From the NCBI GenBank assembly GCA_036172665.1, contig CM069872.1:22547001-22611000 (forward strand): DNA of 64,000 nucleotides, given 5' to 3'. This document shows positions 43,993 to 55,015 of the stretch, piece after piece. Made by a program: the position numbers and the translations under genes. The notes under the pieces were generated by a model. The model had not been told where the DNA came from. It saw only the letters and a list, made by a program, of their open reading frames with translations, and did not search any database. The stretch is from Prosopocoilus inquinatus (Eukaryota; Arthropoda; Insecta; Coleoptera; Lucanidae). The first letter of the stretch is position 1; each line of letters opens with the position of its first letter.

Positions 43993-45182
43993 TGTTCCCA
44001 TCATATTTCTGTCCGGTTCGAGATTAAAAAAACTTTGTACTGAATTTTAGAGACAATAAATTAAACAAAAAATGGGATTTTTCGACATACTGCTAGTCGT
44101 AGTAGGACTTCCGGTTTCGCCGGAAGTGATACCAACTTTCTTATTTTAAATGGAACACCCTATATATTTTTACTTATTTAAAATCTACGAATCATTACGA
44201 GTCCGAATACGTATCAATTGATAATTTTGGTTTCCATGACAACGAAAGAAATACTTTTTTATTTTTCAATCCACAAAGCTATGAATCGCATTTTCTCGAT
44301 CTAATGCGATCAAGTGTTTCGAGAAAATCACTCCTTTGATGGTATTTTGATTTTTAGCATTCTTACAGTATTTGAAATTTTGATTAGGTCGTAACTCATT
44401 TTTTTAATAGAAACTCATATGTTTCTTAGCTTAGTTCAACAGAATATTTCCTTCTGAGTACGTTGATACCAAATACAATATATCTTCTTTGAAAGTAATT
44501 TGAAATAAAGGGAGTGTAAAATTTCAATAAGACATGCTCTATTTTAAATTATTTTCAAAAAAAATATGACGTATTTGGTATCAGCGTACTCAGAAAAAAA
44601 GGTTCTGTTGAACAAAGCTAAGAAACATATGAGGTTCTATCGAAAAAAATAAGTTAAGACTTAATGAAAATATCAAGTACTATAAAAATGTTAAAAATCA
44701 AAATACCATCAAAGGAACGATTTTCTCGAAACACTTGATCGCATTAGATTGAAAAAAAAATGCGATTCATAACGTTCTAGATTGAAAAATAAAAAAGTTT
44801 TTTTTCGTTGTCATGGAAACCAAACTTAACAATTGATACGTAATTCGGACCCATAATGATCCGTAAATTTCAAATATGTAAAAATATGTAGGGTATTCCA
44901 TTTAAAATAAGAAAGTAGATATCACTTCCGGCGAAACCGGAAGTCCTATGACGACTAGCAGTATGTCGAAAAATTCCTTTTTTGTATTTAACTTATTTTC
45001 TCCAAAATTCAGGTTGATCGATTAACAAATAAAGATTCTAGAAAGGTGAGCACATGGCGGGGAACACCCGTGAGAGAGAACGATTTTACGATTTACAGGT
45101 TTTTAATTTGTTTGTATCAGCCTGTGGCTTGTCCAATAAATCTATTAGTAAAAGTAAATACGTGATTGTTGATTAAAGGAAA

Positions 45183-45449
45183 TCATCTTGGTAAAACCAG
45201 CAATTCAAAAGACTGAAATATTTGCGGTACTCCTGCGTTAGTACAAATGTGCAGACCTTTGTACGGACTTTTGGCGGGATAAACCCTGGCGGTTTGGACC
45301 CGACCTTCAAAATTTGCTCTCCCTATGTAACTCACTTCGTTGGTGTATGCTCCTCCAATTACGAATTGGTAATCGGAGAGTAAATGCATTTCATCTGTTG
45401 AGGTGCTCTTCCATTCGAATTTGTCCTTGTGCTTGCTGCAGAGAATCTA
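45183..45449 (-). CDS. Terminal exon of a DM9/DUF3421-type (farnesoic acid O-methyltransferase-like) gene
   Basis: A strong acceptor (CTCTTTTTCTAG on the minus strand) at 45450 opens a clean 88-codon frame ending at 45183: a basic start (CSKHKDKFEWKS), then VIGGAYTNEVSYIGRANFEG, VYPAKSPYKGLHI and a terminal FELLVLP. GG-x-YIGRA followed by spaced V-P and a closing hydrophobic strand is the layout of DM9 repeats, a small beta-rich domain in insect secreted or sugar-binding proteins. It is the only stretch here that looks like ordinary host coding sequence. Upstream exons should lie above 45470 but are separated by the MULE at 45533, and none was seen in the window. No AATAAA-type signal was noted downstream. 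Confidence 0.5.
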
Positions 45450-45532
45450 GAAAAAGAGGTTACTATTGATACGTTTGATATTTTTATAACTACAAGAAAG
45501 AGAGAATGAGGGAGGAGAACGTAAGCCGGAAT

Positions 45533-47685
45533 CGGCGATTACAGTTTCGTCCGTAATCCCTTCTTGCATAAATTGAAGTACACACTTTCGTCCGGAACCC
45601 AAAATTTTATAAAATTTAAAATATACAGTTTCGGCCGGAGGTTGATCAGATAGATTTGTTACCCTATTCGGAGAAAAACTTTTACCCTATCCTTCCGAGT
45701 AGCTTCGTCTTTTACAGGAACGATTGAACTGCATCGTACTAAAATGTACAGGAATTTCTCGACGAGCAGCACGTCATGAAAATTCTGAAAAAGCTGACCA
45801 GATGCAATTACATATTCCAGGTATTTAAAATTATCACAAAAGTTGGGTGGGGAAATATGAATGAATATAAGGGTTGTAGAAAATTTTCATCCAGTCTAAA
45901 CTAAACCTAGTTATTGTCATCTAGTTTAAACGTATTATTAAAAATGGAAAATTTAACTATTCAAAAAAGTTTTTCAAAACGAGAGAAAGTGATATTAATT
46001 GTGAACAATTTTCAACAAGTTTAGTTTGTGTGATCAACTAAAAAGTAGTGAATTCCGATGGAGGTGCAGAGTTCCCAAGTGTACTGCTGCAGTATATTCC
46101 GTAGGTGAGGAACATTTAATATCAAGACATAATTTGATACATTCCCATGACGAATTAAGTGTATCAACGGTACAAAAACAGTTTGCGAAAGTAGCGGCTA
46201 AAAGAAAAGCCTCTGAAGACATTGGCGCACCGCCGAAAAGAATGTTACATTCAGTTCTGAAAGAAACAGAATCCAGTGATCTAAACGTAGATAACCTGAA
46301 ATCCATAAAAAGGAGTATCTATGCAGAAAGACGAAAGAAGTTTACAATATTACCCAAGTGTACTTTGGAAGTTCACAGTGCTCTGCAGAATATGAAAAAT
46401 AGTATAACCACTAGTAGACAAGAACTCTTTTTGATAGTGAATCATTATGAATCTAATATAATTATTTTTTCTTGCGAAACGAATCTAAAACATTTATGCA
46501 AATGTGATCGGATATTTATGGATGGAACCTTCAAGTACTGTGCGAAATATTTCCTGCAGCTATTTACAATACATGGTTATTGTTCCGGTCACTATATACC
46601 ACTTGCGATTTGTTTGCTAAAAGATAAATCCACGAAGAGTTACAAAAAGTGTTTAAGTCTTATAATAAATGAATGCGAAGCAATTAATTTACAATTTGAA
46701 CCCAAGGAAGTCGTTATAGATTTTGAGAGAGCCATTCATAAAGCGATGGTAACTGTTCGGGAAAATGTAAAAAATATCGGATGTAGATTCCACATCAGTC
46801 AGGCTTGGTGGAGAAAAGTGCAAGAGTTGGGATTGGCAAATAATTATAAAGAAAGGACCGAGATCGGAAAATGGGTCGGGTACTGTTTTGGACTTTTGTT
46901 TTTAGGTAAGTGACAGCCTGGATTAAAGATAATGTTTTATTATGTTGATTCGTTTTTGTTTTCAGAACCTGAAAGTGTTGGTGATTGTTTTGCCTTCGAA
47001 TTAAACGAAATCAAAATAGTTAGAAAAATTTTCGGACTACCTTGTCGAAACTTACATAGAAGATGGAGCTGCTTTTCCTTCAGCAATATGGGCTGCCATG
47101 TCAGGTTGCAGTAGAAGAACAACGAATGCATGCGAGTCTTTTCATAGTCATTTGAATAAATGTTTTAACTTCAGTCACCCAAATATATTTGTATTTTTAG
47201 AAACTATCAAAGATTATCAGTGTGAAATATATATTCAAATTCAAAGCACTAGTAAATACAAAACATCCAACAGTAAAACTCAGAAACGAGAAAATTACCT
47301 TAATAGTAAAATACATCAGTTCAATACTAATCAGATCAGTAGACTTGAATATGTAAAATTAACATCTCATTACTATAGTTTTTAGTATTAATTGTAGCGC
47401 ATAACTGAGATTAGTGTAGTGTTTTAGTTATATTTTTTGTAAGACTTTTAGTACATTGTACGTTATATACATACACATAAATATAAATACAAAATAAGTA
47501 ACAGCTTTTGATTGGTCTCACCTGAAATATTTTGTGCATAAGTAATTTCATTTTTTAAGAAACCCTGCGGACGAAAGTGTACACCTAAGAAAAACCCTCT
47601 TCTGACGAAACTGTATAGTTACAGGGATATGACTTAAGATGATATTATTAATAAGAGAATTATCCGGACGAAACTGTATCTGCCC
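45533..47685 (+). mobile_element. MULE (Mutator-like) transposon, 2153 bp, with TSD
   Basis: GCCGGAAT occurs at 45525-45532 and 47686-47693. The ends are related inverted repeats (CGGCGATTACAGTTTCGTCC and, reversed, GGGCAGATACAGTTTCGTCC), and a second inverted pair lies inside (ACACTTTCGTCCGG near 45586 and GCGGACGAAAGTGT near 47573). Repeated CGTCCGG/CCGGACG words suggest clustered transposase-binding sites. It carries a spliced transposase gene. Confidence 0.88.
45944..47385 (+). pseudogene. MULE transposase with FLYWCH-type zinc finger
   Basis: A likely start at 45944 (MENLTIQKSFSKREKVILIV) is followed by a stop and shift near 46020. The frame 46026-46913 then has the FLYWCH half-finger WRCRVPKCTAAVYS with HNLIHSH, the MULE core FMDGTFKYC (first D), VVIDFERAIHKA (second D), and CRFHISQAWWRKV. 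A GTAAGT donor at 46905 and TTTTGTTTTCAG acceptor ending 46965 define a short intron, joining GLLFL to EPESVGDCF in phase. After one more shift near 47030 the frame reads YLVETYIEDGAAFPS and TTNACESFHSHLN (C-terminal catalytic Glu region), ending at 47385. Two to three small lesions; otherwise complete. Confidence 0.85.
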
Positions 47686-47693
47686 GCCGGAAT

Positions 47694-48880
47694 ATTCACC
47701 AATAACTTCAAAAGTGTTACATGATGATGGAAAGCAGAAATTTTAATTGGGGCAGATTTATGGAATGTAAATAATTTAAAAAGCAAATAGGGCAAACTGA
47801 CGGAATATTCAGGGTTATGTATGTGTGACACTAATTAGTTTTACGTCGTCCACATTTATTAATTATCTTAACGAATTGTAAGAATGAATGGACTGTGCTT
47901 TTGAAGTACCACTAACCGCGTTACATACCGGTCGATGACTGAGGGTAGGGTGTACCTACATAAAGAGGGTAAAGACACGTAATCGATCGCCGCCAAATTC
48001 AAATAGACAGATATATGTCTATTGTACAAGTATACCGGGTGTCTCAGGATGGGCGGCGACCGGCGGTATGTAGCTAACCGTAATACCTACAGCTTCGGGA
48101 GAAAAAAAGTTATAGTTAAAGTGGCCAAGAGAATTTCAAAGAAAACATTTTTAAGTATCTGAGTTGACCGCAAGGGAGCGCAATCAATAGGGCCATCGAT
48201 AATCATATCACCATTAATAAGGGTGGAGAAAATAGTTCAATGATTTACTTCAAAAGATATCATAATTTCTGTACTCTTTATCAGAAATTAAAGAACTTCG
48301 ACTCATTTGAAAGGGAATTTTAAACTAATTTAAAGTCTCTATTCAGCGACTACTGCTAATTTGTTATGAAGTAGCTAGAGGGCGCTATTTGCGAAAGTAA
48401 TCGTTTTTTACAGCTTTTCAAAAAGTACTGTTTCTACATTCTTACATTTCGTTAAGATAATTAATGAATATGGACGATGTAAATTTAAATGGAAAGCTAT
48501 GTTTCTTTTGCAACAGTTACAAAGCTTACAAAATGGTGAACATTATGGAAAAAACCCGAAATGATAAAAACGAATCTAAAAACTGAAACAAATGCTATCG
48601 TGTAACAGTTTTCATTTTGAGGTAAATAGGAAGACATTAATCTGTCTAAATGCATGCAGTTGTTTTTGAGAGCCTAATATTTAAATAAACGAACAATACA
48701 ACAAACATAAATGAGAAAAACACAGGCACTAAATGAAAGTAATGAACAATAAAATCTTAAATGACGGAAAGCACTTTGAACATTCAGAAATACATTGTAA
48801 TCAATAATGATTGAAGGTCTACACATAAAATATTTTCAAAATAATTTCCATCTTTCATTTCGAAATAGTAAACACTATCT
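47694..48880. other. No gene; possible MITE end at 48033
   Basis: ACCGGGTGTCTCAGGATGGG at 48033, preceded by TATA, looks like a MITE terminus, but no matching inverted end was found downstream. The stretch 47928-47990 shares short words (ATGACTGA, GAGGGTAAAGACA) with the complement of 57760-57785, upstream of the P/THAP9-like gene; meaning unclear. Otherwise AT-rich DNA and probably LINE-2 3' UTR. Confidence 0.35.
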
Positions 48881-49096
48881 GTAAGGATATCTTAATAATT
48901 TCTACACAACTCTATGCAGACATTAAAAAAGTATTGTACAGCGGCACAGTGAAACTGTTGATCACAGTGCATGATTATTGTTCATTCATATTCTTTATTC
49001 GTACTTTAGCCATTCAACAAAATGGATGTACATGTCAAATAGAACATCTTAAGTACTATACACCTAGACTTAGACTACTTAAATATCTATTCCTAC

Positions 49097-52000
49097 TTAC
49101 AATATTTGTTCATTTAGGAATTCAGATGTGCTATAATAGCCCTTGCACACTAGAATCTTTCTGACACATTTTTTAAACAATTGAAAATTTTGTGCTCTGA
49201 TAATTTCCGGCAATTTATTATAAAATTTGGTCCCCATATAAAGTAGCGCTTGTTCAAATTTTTTGGAAGAGTGAGCAGGAATTGTAATTAAACCTTTCGA
49301 ACGTGTATTATATTCGTGGTAGTAAGCATTTTTAGTAAAATTATTAATGTTTGATTTTGCCTGAAGTAAACACATATATATACAGGGCAGGGCAAAAGTA
49401 TGGAACCGGCTTAATATTCCGAAAACTGTTGGATGTGTCTATTTGAAATTTGGTGTGTGATTCAGAGTTAATAGGACCCTACATTACCAATTTGTTTCAA
49501 TTGTTTATCTGTTCTTGTTTCTGAGATCCAATGCCTACTTGATTTTTCTGAAATGACAACCTGCTGATTTTTTCATTTATTTAATTATTCGCTTAATTCT
49601 TTGCACGACCACATAAAAATATTTATCTATTGCTTAAGAAAGTTTCTAGAAAATAACGTTTGAATTAAAAAGTTAGAAAAAATGGTTTACGCTGTTATTT
49701 AGTATTTGTTTTCATGTTTTCAATGCAATTTTTATTAAAATTTTCTTTAGTTTTATCTTAAAAACAGCCCATAATCTTGTAGTTTTACAGTTTTTTTTGT
49801 TAAAACTAGAATTTTTGTCGAATATCAAACAATAAACCATTTTTCCTAACTTTTTCATTCAAACGTTTTTTTCTCGAAAATTTTCTTATGTAATTGATAA
49901 TTATTTTTATGTGGTCGTTTAGAGAATTAAGTGAACTATTATGTAAAGGAAAAAAATCAGTAGTTTGTCATTTTAAAAAAAAATCAAGTAGGCGTTGGAT
50001 CTCAGAAACAAGAGCCGATAGACAATTAAAATAAATTGATGATATAGGTCTTATTGATTCTGAATCACACACCAAATTTTAAATAGATACGTCAAACAGT
50101 TTTCGAAATATTAAGCCGTTTCCATACTTTTGTCCTTCCCCGTATTTCTTTTCATGTTTTTAAAGCAACTTTTATTGAAGTTTGCTTTAGTTCTATCTTA
50201 AGAACAACTCATAATCTTGTGGTCTTCTAGTTTTTTTTTTTGTTAAAACTAACATTTTTGTCGAATATCAAACAATAAACCATTTTTCTTAACTTTTTCA
50301 TAAAACGTTATTTTCTCGAAAATTTTCTTATGTAATTGATAAATATTTTTATGTAGTCGTTTAGAGAATTAAACGAGCTATTACATACAGGAAAAAAGTC
50401 AGCAGGTTGTCATTTAAAAAAAAAATCAAGTAGGCGTTGCATCTCAGAAACAAGAGCAAATAAACAATGGAAACAAATATAGGTTTATTGACTCTAAATC
50501 ACATACCAAATTTCAAGTAGATACGTCAAACAGTTCTCGAAATATTAAGCCGGTTCCATACTCTTACCCTTCCCTGTATACTTATAAATTGACGGAAATG
50601 TCAGCAAGTCATTCTGAATAAATATATCCCTAACAGAGTTTCTGGGATGTACATTAAAAATAAGTCTTATAATACGTTTCTGCGCTAAAATAGTTCTATC
50701 ATTTTTAGTGGCCATTCCCCACAGTGTAGTATTATAAAATAGATGGCAGTATGCCATAGCATAGTACAAATCTATTAATTTATCCACTGGAAGGACTGAT
50801 TTAAGCTGCAAAGTGGCATAGTAGGCTCGGCTGAGTTGTTTATACACTGAGTTGATTGTTCTTGCCATGACAGCTGTTCATCAATTATTAACCCAAGAAA
50901 TTTCGTGGACGATGAAGTAATAATACAGTTGTTTAGCGTAAAGACTTCTTTACCGGGATTATTTCTGTTGAAAAAATTGATGACTACTATTTTATTCACG
51001 TTCAAGATTACTTTATTTTTATTACATCAGTCTTCAAATCTACTTGGCAAGTCTAATGCTTTCCGTTTCAGGTCCTCAAGGGTCTGTGCAGAGATGGCCT
51101 TGGAAGTATCATCTGCAAACATTATTACTTTTTCAGCTTGGACGTAATCAACCATGTCATTGATGAACAGTAGAAAAATCAGTGGGGCCAGCACAGACCC
51201 TTGCAGAACTCCGTAATCTATATTGTGTTCAGAGGGTGTTGTATTTTGCGCTTGGTCACAAAGTCTACGATCGCTTAGGTATAATCTGAACCATGCCAAG
51301 ACCGTACCTCTAATATCTAAAGTATATAGCTTATTACTAATTATGTTTATATTGAAAATATCAAATGCGCGAGACAGATCGAAGAAAAAACCCGCAACTA
51401 GGTAATCCTCATCAATTTTGTGGTATAGATATTCAATCATGTTTGTTGCGGCGCCCTCCGTCGATCTGCCTGCACGGAAGCCATATTGGGCGTCGCATAA
51501 TATATTACAAGACTGTAGAAACTGTATTAGCCCATTGCCATTATTTTTTCAAACACCTTTGATAGCACATTTAGAACCGCAATGGGGCGGTAGTTGTTCA
51601 GATCACAAGCGTCGTCCTTCTTGAAAATCGGAGTCACTAAAGCTGTTTTTAGTCGAATGGGAAATGTACTACCTTCGACAGATCGATTTATTATATGCGC
51701 CAAGGGCAATGAAATGTTGTCGATAATATATTTCACGATCTTTGTGGAGATATTGTCTACGCCGACACTGTATTTATTTTTCAAATTATTAACAACCTTA
51801 GCGACTTCGTCAGCATCAGAAAGTATGAACATGAATGTCTTTTTAGTTAAAAATGCCTACTGTCGGAACCGCACGAAAGTTTGGGCCAAAGTGCTGTTGT
51901 AGAGTTTATATCTACCACACTTGAAAAAAGGTTCGCAAATAACTCCGCCACCTCTTGGGGTTTCGATATTAATAAATTATTATATCGTAGTACAATATTG

Positions 52001-53060
52001 TTCCTAGGCTTGTCGCGACCGATCATTAATTATTTGCCAGCACATTTTTCTTTATTGTGTGCCGAATTGATTATGTTACTGTAACATTGTTTTTTGGTTA
52101 CTTCTATAGGTTTTTATAGAGTTTTTTTTTTGCCTACCATTAGTAATTACTGTTTTATTAACCCATTTGTGGTTATGTGATTTTTTTAACGTCTACTTGT
52201 TGTTAAAGGACAACATTCTCCAATGGCCAACAAGAGTGTGTTACAAAATTGGTTAAATATACTATCAACTCTCTCAGATTCGTCGCAGTTAAAGTTTACT
52301 GTTTCTATGTGCTGTTTCAACGTATGTAAATTTCTGTTTGAAAGATTAAAGCACAGCAGCGAGTCATGTTTCTTTTTATTTTCTGTTACTTCTTGTTCAA
52401 TACTAAAAGTTAATGTAAGGGCCAGGTGATCTGCAATGTTAGGGTGCGTCACTTTAGTATTGCTTAAATTTAAATTGTGAATATTACTTATGATGTAATC
52501 TATCTTTGAGAATGATCTCGGCTTGTTGGCCTGGATGCACTCTCTTTGCTGGCCCTTCGGAGGTAAGTCATGACTAGCAAGTATATCCCTAAGTAGCTGC
52601 GTAGGAGCACAGTTACTTAAATAGTTTATATTGAAATCACCGCAAATTATCAGTTTGTTTGTAAAAGACTTACAGTATGTCATTGTTTGGATGAGTTTAG
52701 CACAGAAGATGTCCATACAGCCATTTGGCGGGCGGTGTACATATACAACACAACACTTAAAATTGTTAGTTTTCAATTTGATGGCATAAACCTTAAAATG
52801 CATTTCGACGAATAGTTCTTTAATATTGCGCATTTCTAGCACATTAAAATATTAAATAATGTTACTCCACCGCTTATATGATCTTCACTACAGAAGCTCG
52901 CTTTCAGTTCATATTCATGGAGATGAAGCATATTAATAACTTCGGAGCTACACCAGTGTTCTGAAGTCCAGATCGGTCAGTTTTGCAAAGATTTCTATAT
53001 TACAAATTTTGTTCGAGATACTTTGGACGTTTATATGTGTAATTACTATTTTTGATGTTG
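49097..53060 (-). pseudogene. LINE-2 ORF2: endonuclease and reverse transcriptase, multiply broken
   Basis: Endonuclease in 52842-52186: VVYVHRPPNG, LIICGDFNINYL and NIADHLALTL. Reverse transcriptase in pieces: TPIFKKDDACDLNNYRPIAV (51832-51527), FFFDLSRAFDIFN, VLQGSVLAPLIFLLFINDM and the catalytic VIMFADDTS (51440-51027), then KFLGLIIDEQLSW (51005-50775) and AYCHLFYNTTLWG (50868-50545). The C-terminal YYHEYNTRSKG...YNKLPEII block follows beyond the MITE (49375-49097). Several frameshifts and stops separate the pieces. Confidence 0.88.
49383..50576. mobile_element. Palindromic MITE (TA target) with internal half duplication
   Basis: Left end CAGGGCAGGGCAAAAGTATG and right end whose complement is CAGGGAAGGGTAAGAGTATG, flanked by TA. 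A third end-like sequence sits inside at about 50142 (TTTGTCCTTCCCCG). The block 49702-50142 is repeated at 50143-50576, so the right half has been duplicated in tandem. Arms share GGAACCGGCTTAATATTCCG-type text. No coding capacity. Confidence 0.85.
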
Positions 53061-53141
53061 TTACTTTTGGGACCTTGGTTCCTTCGAGGCTTCCTCCCGA
53101 AAATTTTTTTGCTTAGGTAAATAATAGCGTCTTACCGCTGC

Positions 53142-53771
53142 TCAAATTGGCAAGATTTCCGGATTGTATACTTCTTTATATCTATCTATAGGAAATTGCA
53201 CAATAAATGAGATTGATTTTTCTGTGCTTTTTAATTGCTCACAAGTAAAATCAATTGTAGGTGCATTAATTTTTAAAAAATCTTGCAATACTTCTTCAGT
53301 AGTTTCAGGCTGTATACGATAGACATGTAAATATTTGCTTTTGGCTATTGCACTAACAGTAGTTACATTTTTATTGGAACCGATTATCGGTTTTCTCTTG
53401 TTTTTATTTATCCGAGACAGTTCTTTCGGTTTGTTGACTGTTTTTGTTTTATCATTTTTGTTTACTCCAGTATCTCGGTTAATTTTCTCCGGTGATCTTT
53501 TTACGGCAGCAGCATACCTCACTCCTGGCTCAGTTGCCTCGCTCCTCTTGTTGGTAGCGGTATGACCGAAGTTAACAATTATTGAATCTTTAGGCAATTT
53601 TACATCTATCACAATTCCCTCATCCCCCTCTCTGGTTGCGGAAATGATGAGCTTCGGATGTTCTGGAGATACTTTTACATCATACAGCTTATCAAGTAAT
53701 GTAATCTGTTGCTTAAGGGCGTTGATCGCGTCTTGCTGATTGCAATAATTGAAATTAACCTCCACCCACAA
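53142..53771 (-). pseudogene. LINE-2 ORF1 remnant (RNA-binding protein)
   Basis: A 209-codon open frame with a helical start (QQDAINALKQQITLLDKL), a very basic middle (KRKPIIGSNK) and a C-terminal RRM-like fold KYLHVYRIQPETTEEVLQDF ... SFIVQF. ORF1 proteins of Jockey-group LINEs have this basic linker plus RNA-binding layout. The first Met lies at the junction with Penelope sequence, so the true N-terminus is missing. No stop inside. Confidence 0.65.
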
Positions 53772-53784
53772 TAATTTTTATATC

Positions 53785-53832
53785 CGTAGATACGTATTTC
53801 GGCAGCTAAGCTGTCATCTTCAGTACGTTACC
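53785..53832 (-). ncRNA. Hammerhead ribozyme at the LINE-2/Penelope junction
   Basis: Minus strand: stem I CGTA/TACG, core CTGAAGA, stem II around CAGC-TTA-GCTG with one A-C mismatch, GAA box, palindromic stem III ATACGTAT, cleavage triplet ATC. The sequence differs from the other hammerheads, so it comes from another family. Confidence 0.7.
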
Positions 53833-54089
53833 AACTTAAAAGCACTTAAAAATGTCTAAAAACAACCTAATCACACTGACAAAATCATAAAAATGTTAAA
53901 CCTAACAACAATCTAATCATCCTAAAAGATATAGATGTCTAAATGTAAGTAAATATAAATTAATATGTAAAAATCTAAAATAAACTATATATGTTATGTA
54001 TGTTATGTATAAATCGGAAAAAAAATTATGTGAACACCTAAAATTAACTGTCAGAAAACCTTACAAATATTTTACTTTCTGATAAAGTT

Positions 54090-54712
54090 TTCATTTATGA
54101 TAACTTAAATTTAATAAAAAAAAACTCTTATTCAAAATTCTTATCCAATAAATTTTATTGAATCAGTAATTAAAAATCGTATTAAATACTTACAAAATTC
54201 AAATGTTTCTAACAACATTAGACAAACTTCCAACCATAAATACATATCATTGCCTTATATTGAACCATTACACAATACATTTAAACACATTTTCAAAAAA
54301 CATAATTTAATTTTAGCCAGTAAATCTGTGAATAATTTAATTTAATTTAAAATCCAAAATACCGAAATTAAAACAACCTAACGTGGTTTATGAAATCATA
54401 TGTTCAAATTGTAATTCTGTTTATATAGGTGAAACGAGCCAAAATTTAAAAAAACGTTTACACCTACATAAATATCATATTCACAAAAGTAATCAAAATC
54501 ATTCAATGCTGTTAGAGGATTCATTAGTAAATAATCATAATTTTGATTTTGATAATACTGACATTTTGTACAGTGAATCTAATATTTTTAAAAGACGTTT
54601 CATAAAAATGTGTAAAATTAAAATGTCTCCAAATTCTATTAATAAACGTACGGACTTTGAAAATTTAAATGACATATTTTGTAGTTTTCTGGACTCTTTA
54701 AAGAGGATATAG
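54090..54712 (+). pseudogene. Penelope C-terminal part with GIY-YIG endonuclease
   Basis: Upstream text LPYIEPLHNTFKHIFKKHNL (about 54250-54310) is the conserved linker of Penelope proteins; a stop and shift follow near 54345. The frame 54383-54712 is the GIY-YIG nuclease: VYEIICSNCNSVYIGETSQN with the zinc-like C-x2-C pair, then KKRLHLHKYHIHK and a C-terminal helix. Penelope enzymes use this nuclease to nick the target before reverse transcription. No full gene remains. Confidence 0.88.
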
Positions 54713-54875
54713 ATCTGTTAATTAATTTAATAATTAAAAAAAAAATACTTTTAATTTAGTTCTAGTTACTTTTCTCTTTATTCCGGACAACTCGTATTTT
54801 ACTTTAAAATCATGTTACCTTTTCGTTTTTCTTGACGACTTGTTTCTCTTGACAACTTGTTTATTTACTTTTTTT

Positions 54876-54917
54876 CACTCCTGACGAAGCTATAAATCTA
54901 TAGCGAAACGTTCAGTG
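54876..54917 (+). ncRNA. Hammerhead ribozyme in the Penelope terminal repeat
   Basis: CACTC, core CTGACGA, 6-bp stem II GCTATA-AATC-TATAGC, GAA box, palindromic stem III ACGT, triplet GTT, then CAGTG; stem I pairs over four bases with one core-proximal mismatch. Confidence 0.8.
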
Positions 54918-55015
54918 TTTTCCCTTTATATTTCGGTTCGAGATTAAAAAAACTTTGTACTTACAATTTTCATCGGACAAGAACAAACTTCAATTATTAA
55001 TAATATTAATAATAA

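Larger units (their letters stand above)
43605..44040. mobile_element. Penelope-type terminal-repeat insertion, head-to-head, 11-bp TSD
   Basis: TGAATTTTAGA at 43594-43604 and 44041-44051 bounds a 436-bp insert. Its two halves are inverted copies of the terminal sequence also found at 54770-54990 beside a Penelope GIY-YIG endonuclease (CTTTGTAC, CGGACAAG and GTTTCTCTTGAC blocks). Each half has a hammerhead, pointing in opposite directions. Confidence 0.8.
43539..45070. mobile_element. Large foldback element with ~500-bp inverted arms
   Basis: Left arm 43539-43604 plus 44041-44580, right arm about 44590-45070. Complementary blocks include TGTGCTCACC...TCTAGAATCTTTATTT, ACTTCCGGTTTCGCCGGAAG (itself a palindrome, near 44108 and 44926), CAAGTGTTTCGAGAAAATC and GATGGTATTTTGATTTTTA. 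The centre is near 44580. No coding capacity. The left arm is interrupted by a Penelope-type insertion. Confidence 0.85.
48880..53771 (-). mobile_element. LINE-2 (Jockey-type), degraded, with nested MITE
   Basis: ORF1 (53771-53142), endonuclease (about 53060-52186), reverse transcriptase (51832-50545) and C-terminal piece (49375-49097) lie in order on the minus strand. The 5' end abuts Penelope sequence with a hammerhead at 53785; the 3' limit is not sharp. It is interrupted by a palindromic TA-target element at 49383-50576. Confidence 0.82.
53833..54990 (+). mobile_element. Penelope-like element, 5'-truncated
   Basis: Holds the linker and GIY-YIG endonuclease end of a Penelope polyprotein followed by the terminal repeat with a hammerhead (54876-54917). 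The reverse transcriptase is absent, matching the usual 5' truncation of this class. The terminal repeat (54770-54990) is the same sequence as the two halves of the insert at 43605-44040. Confidence 0.8.

Noticed and set aside
47600..47625. CTGACGAAACTG, resembling a hammerhead core
   Set aside because: It belongs to the MULE subterminal TTTCGTC motif series; no second core box at proper spacing.
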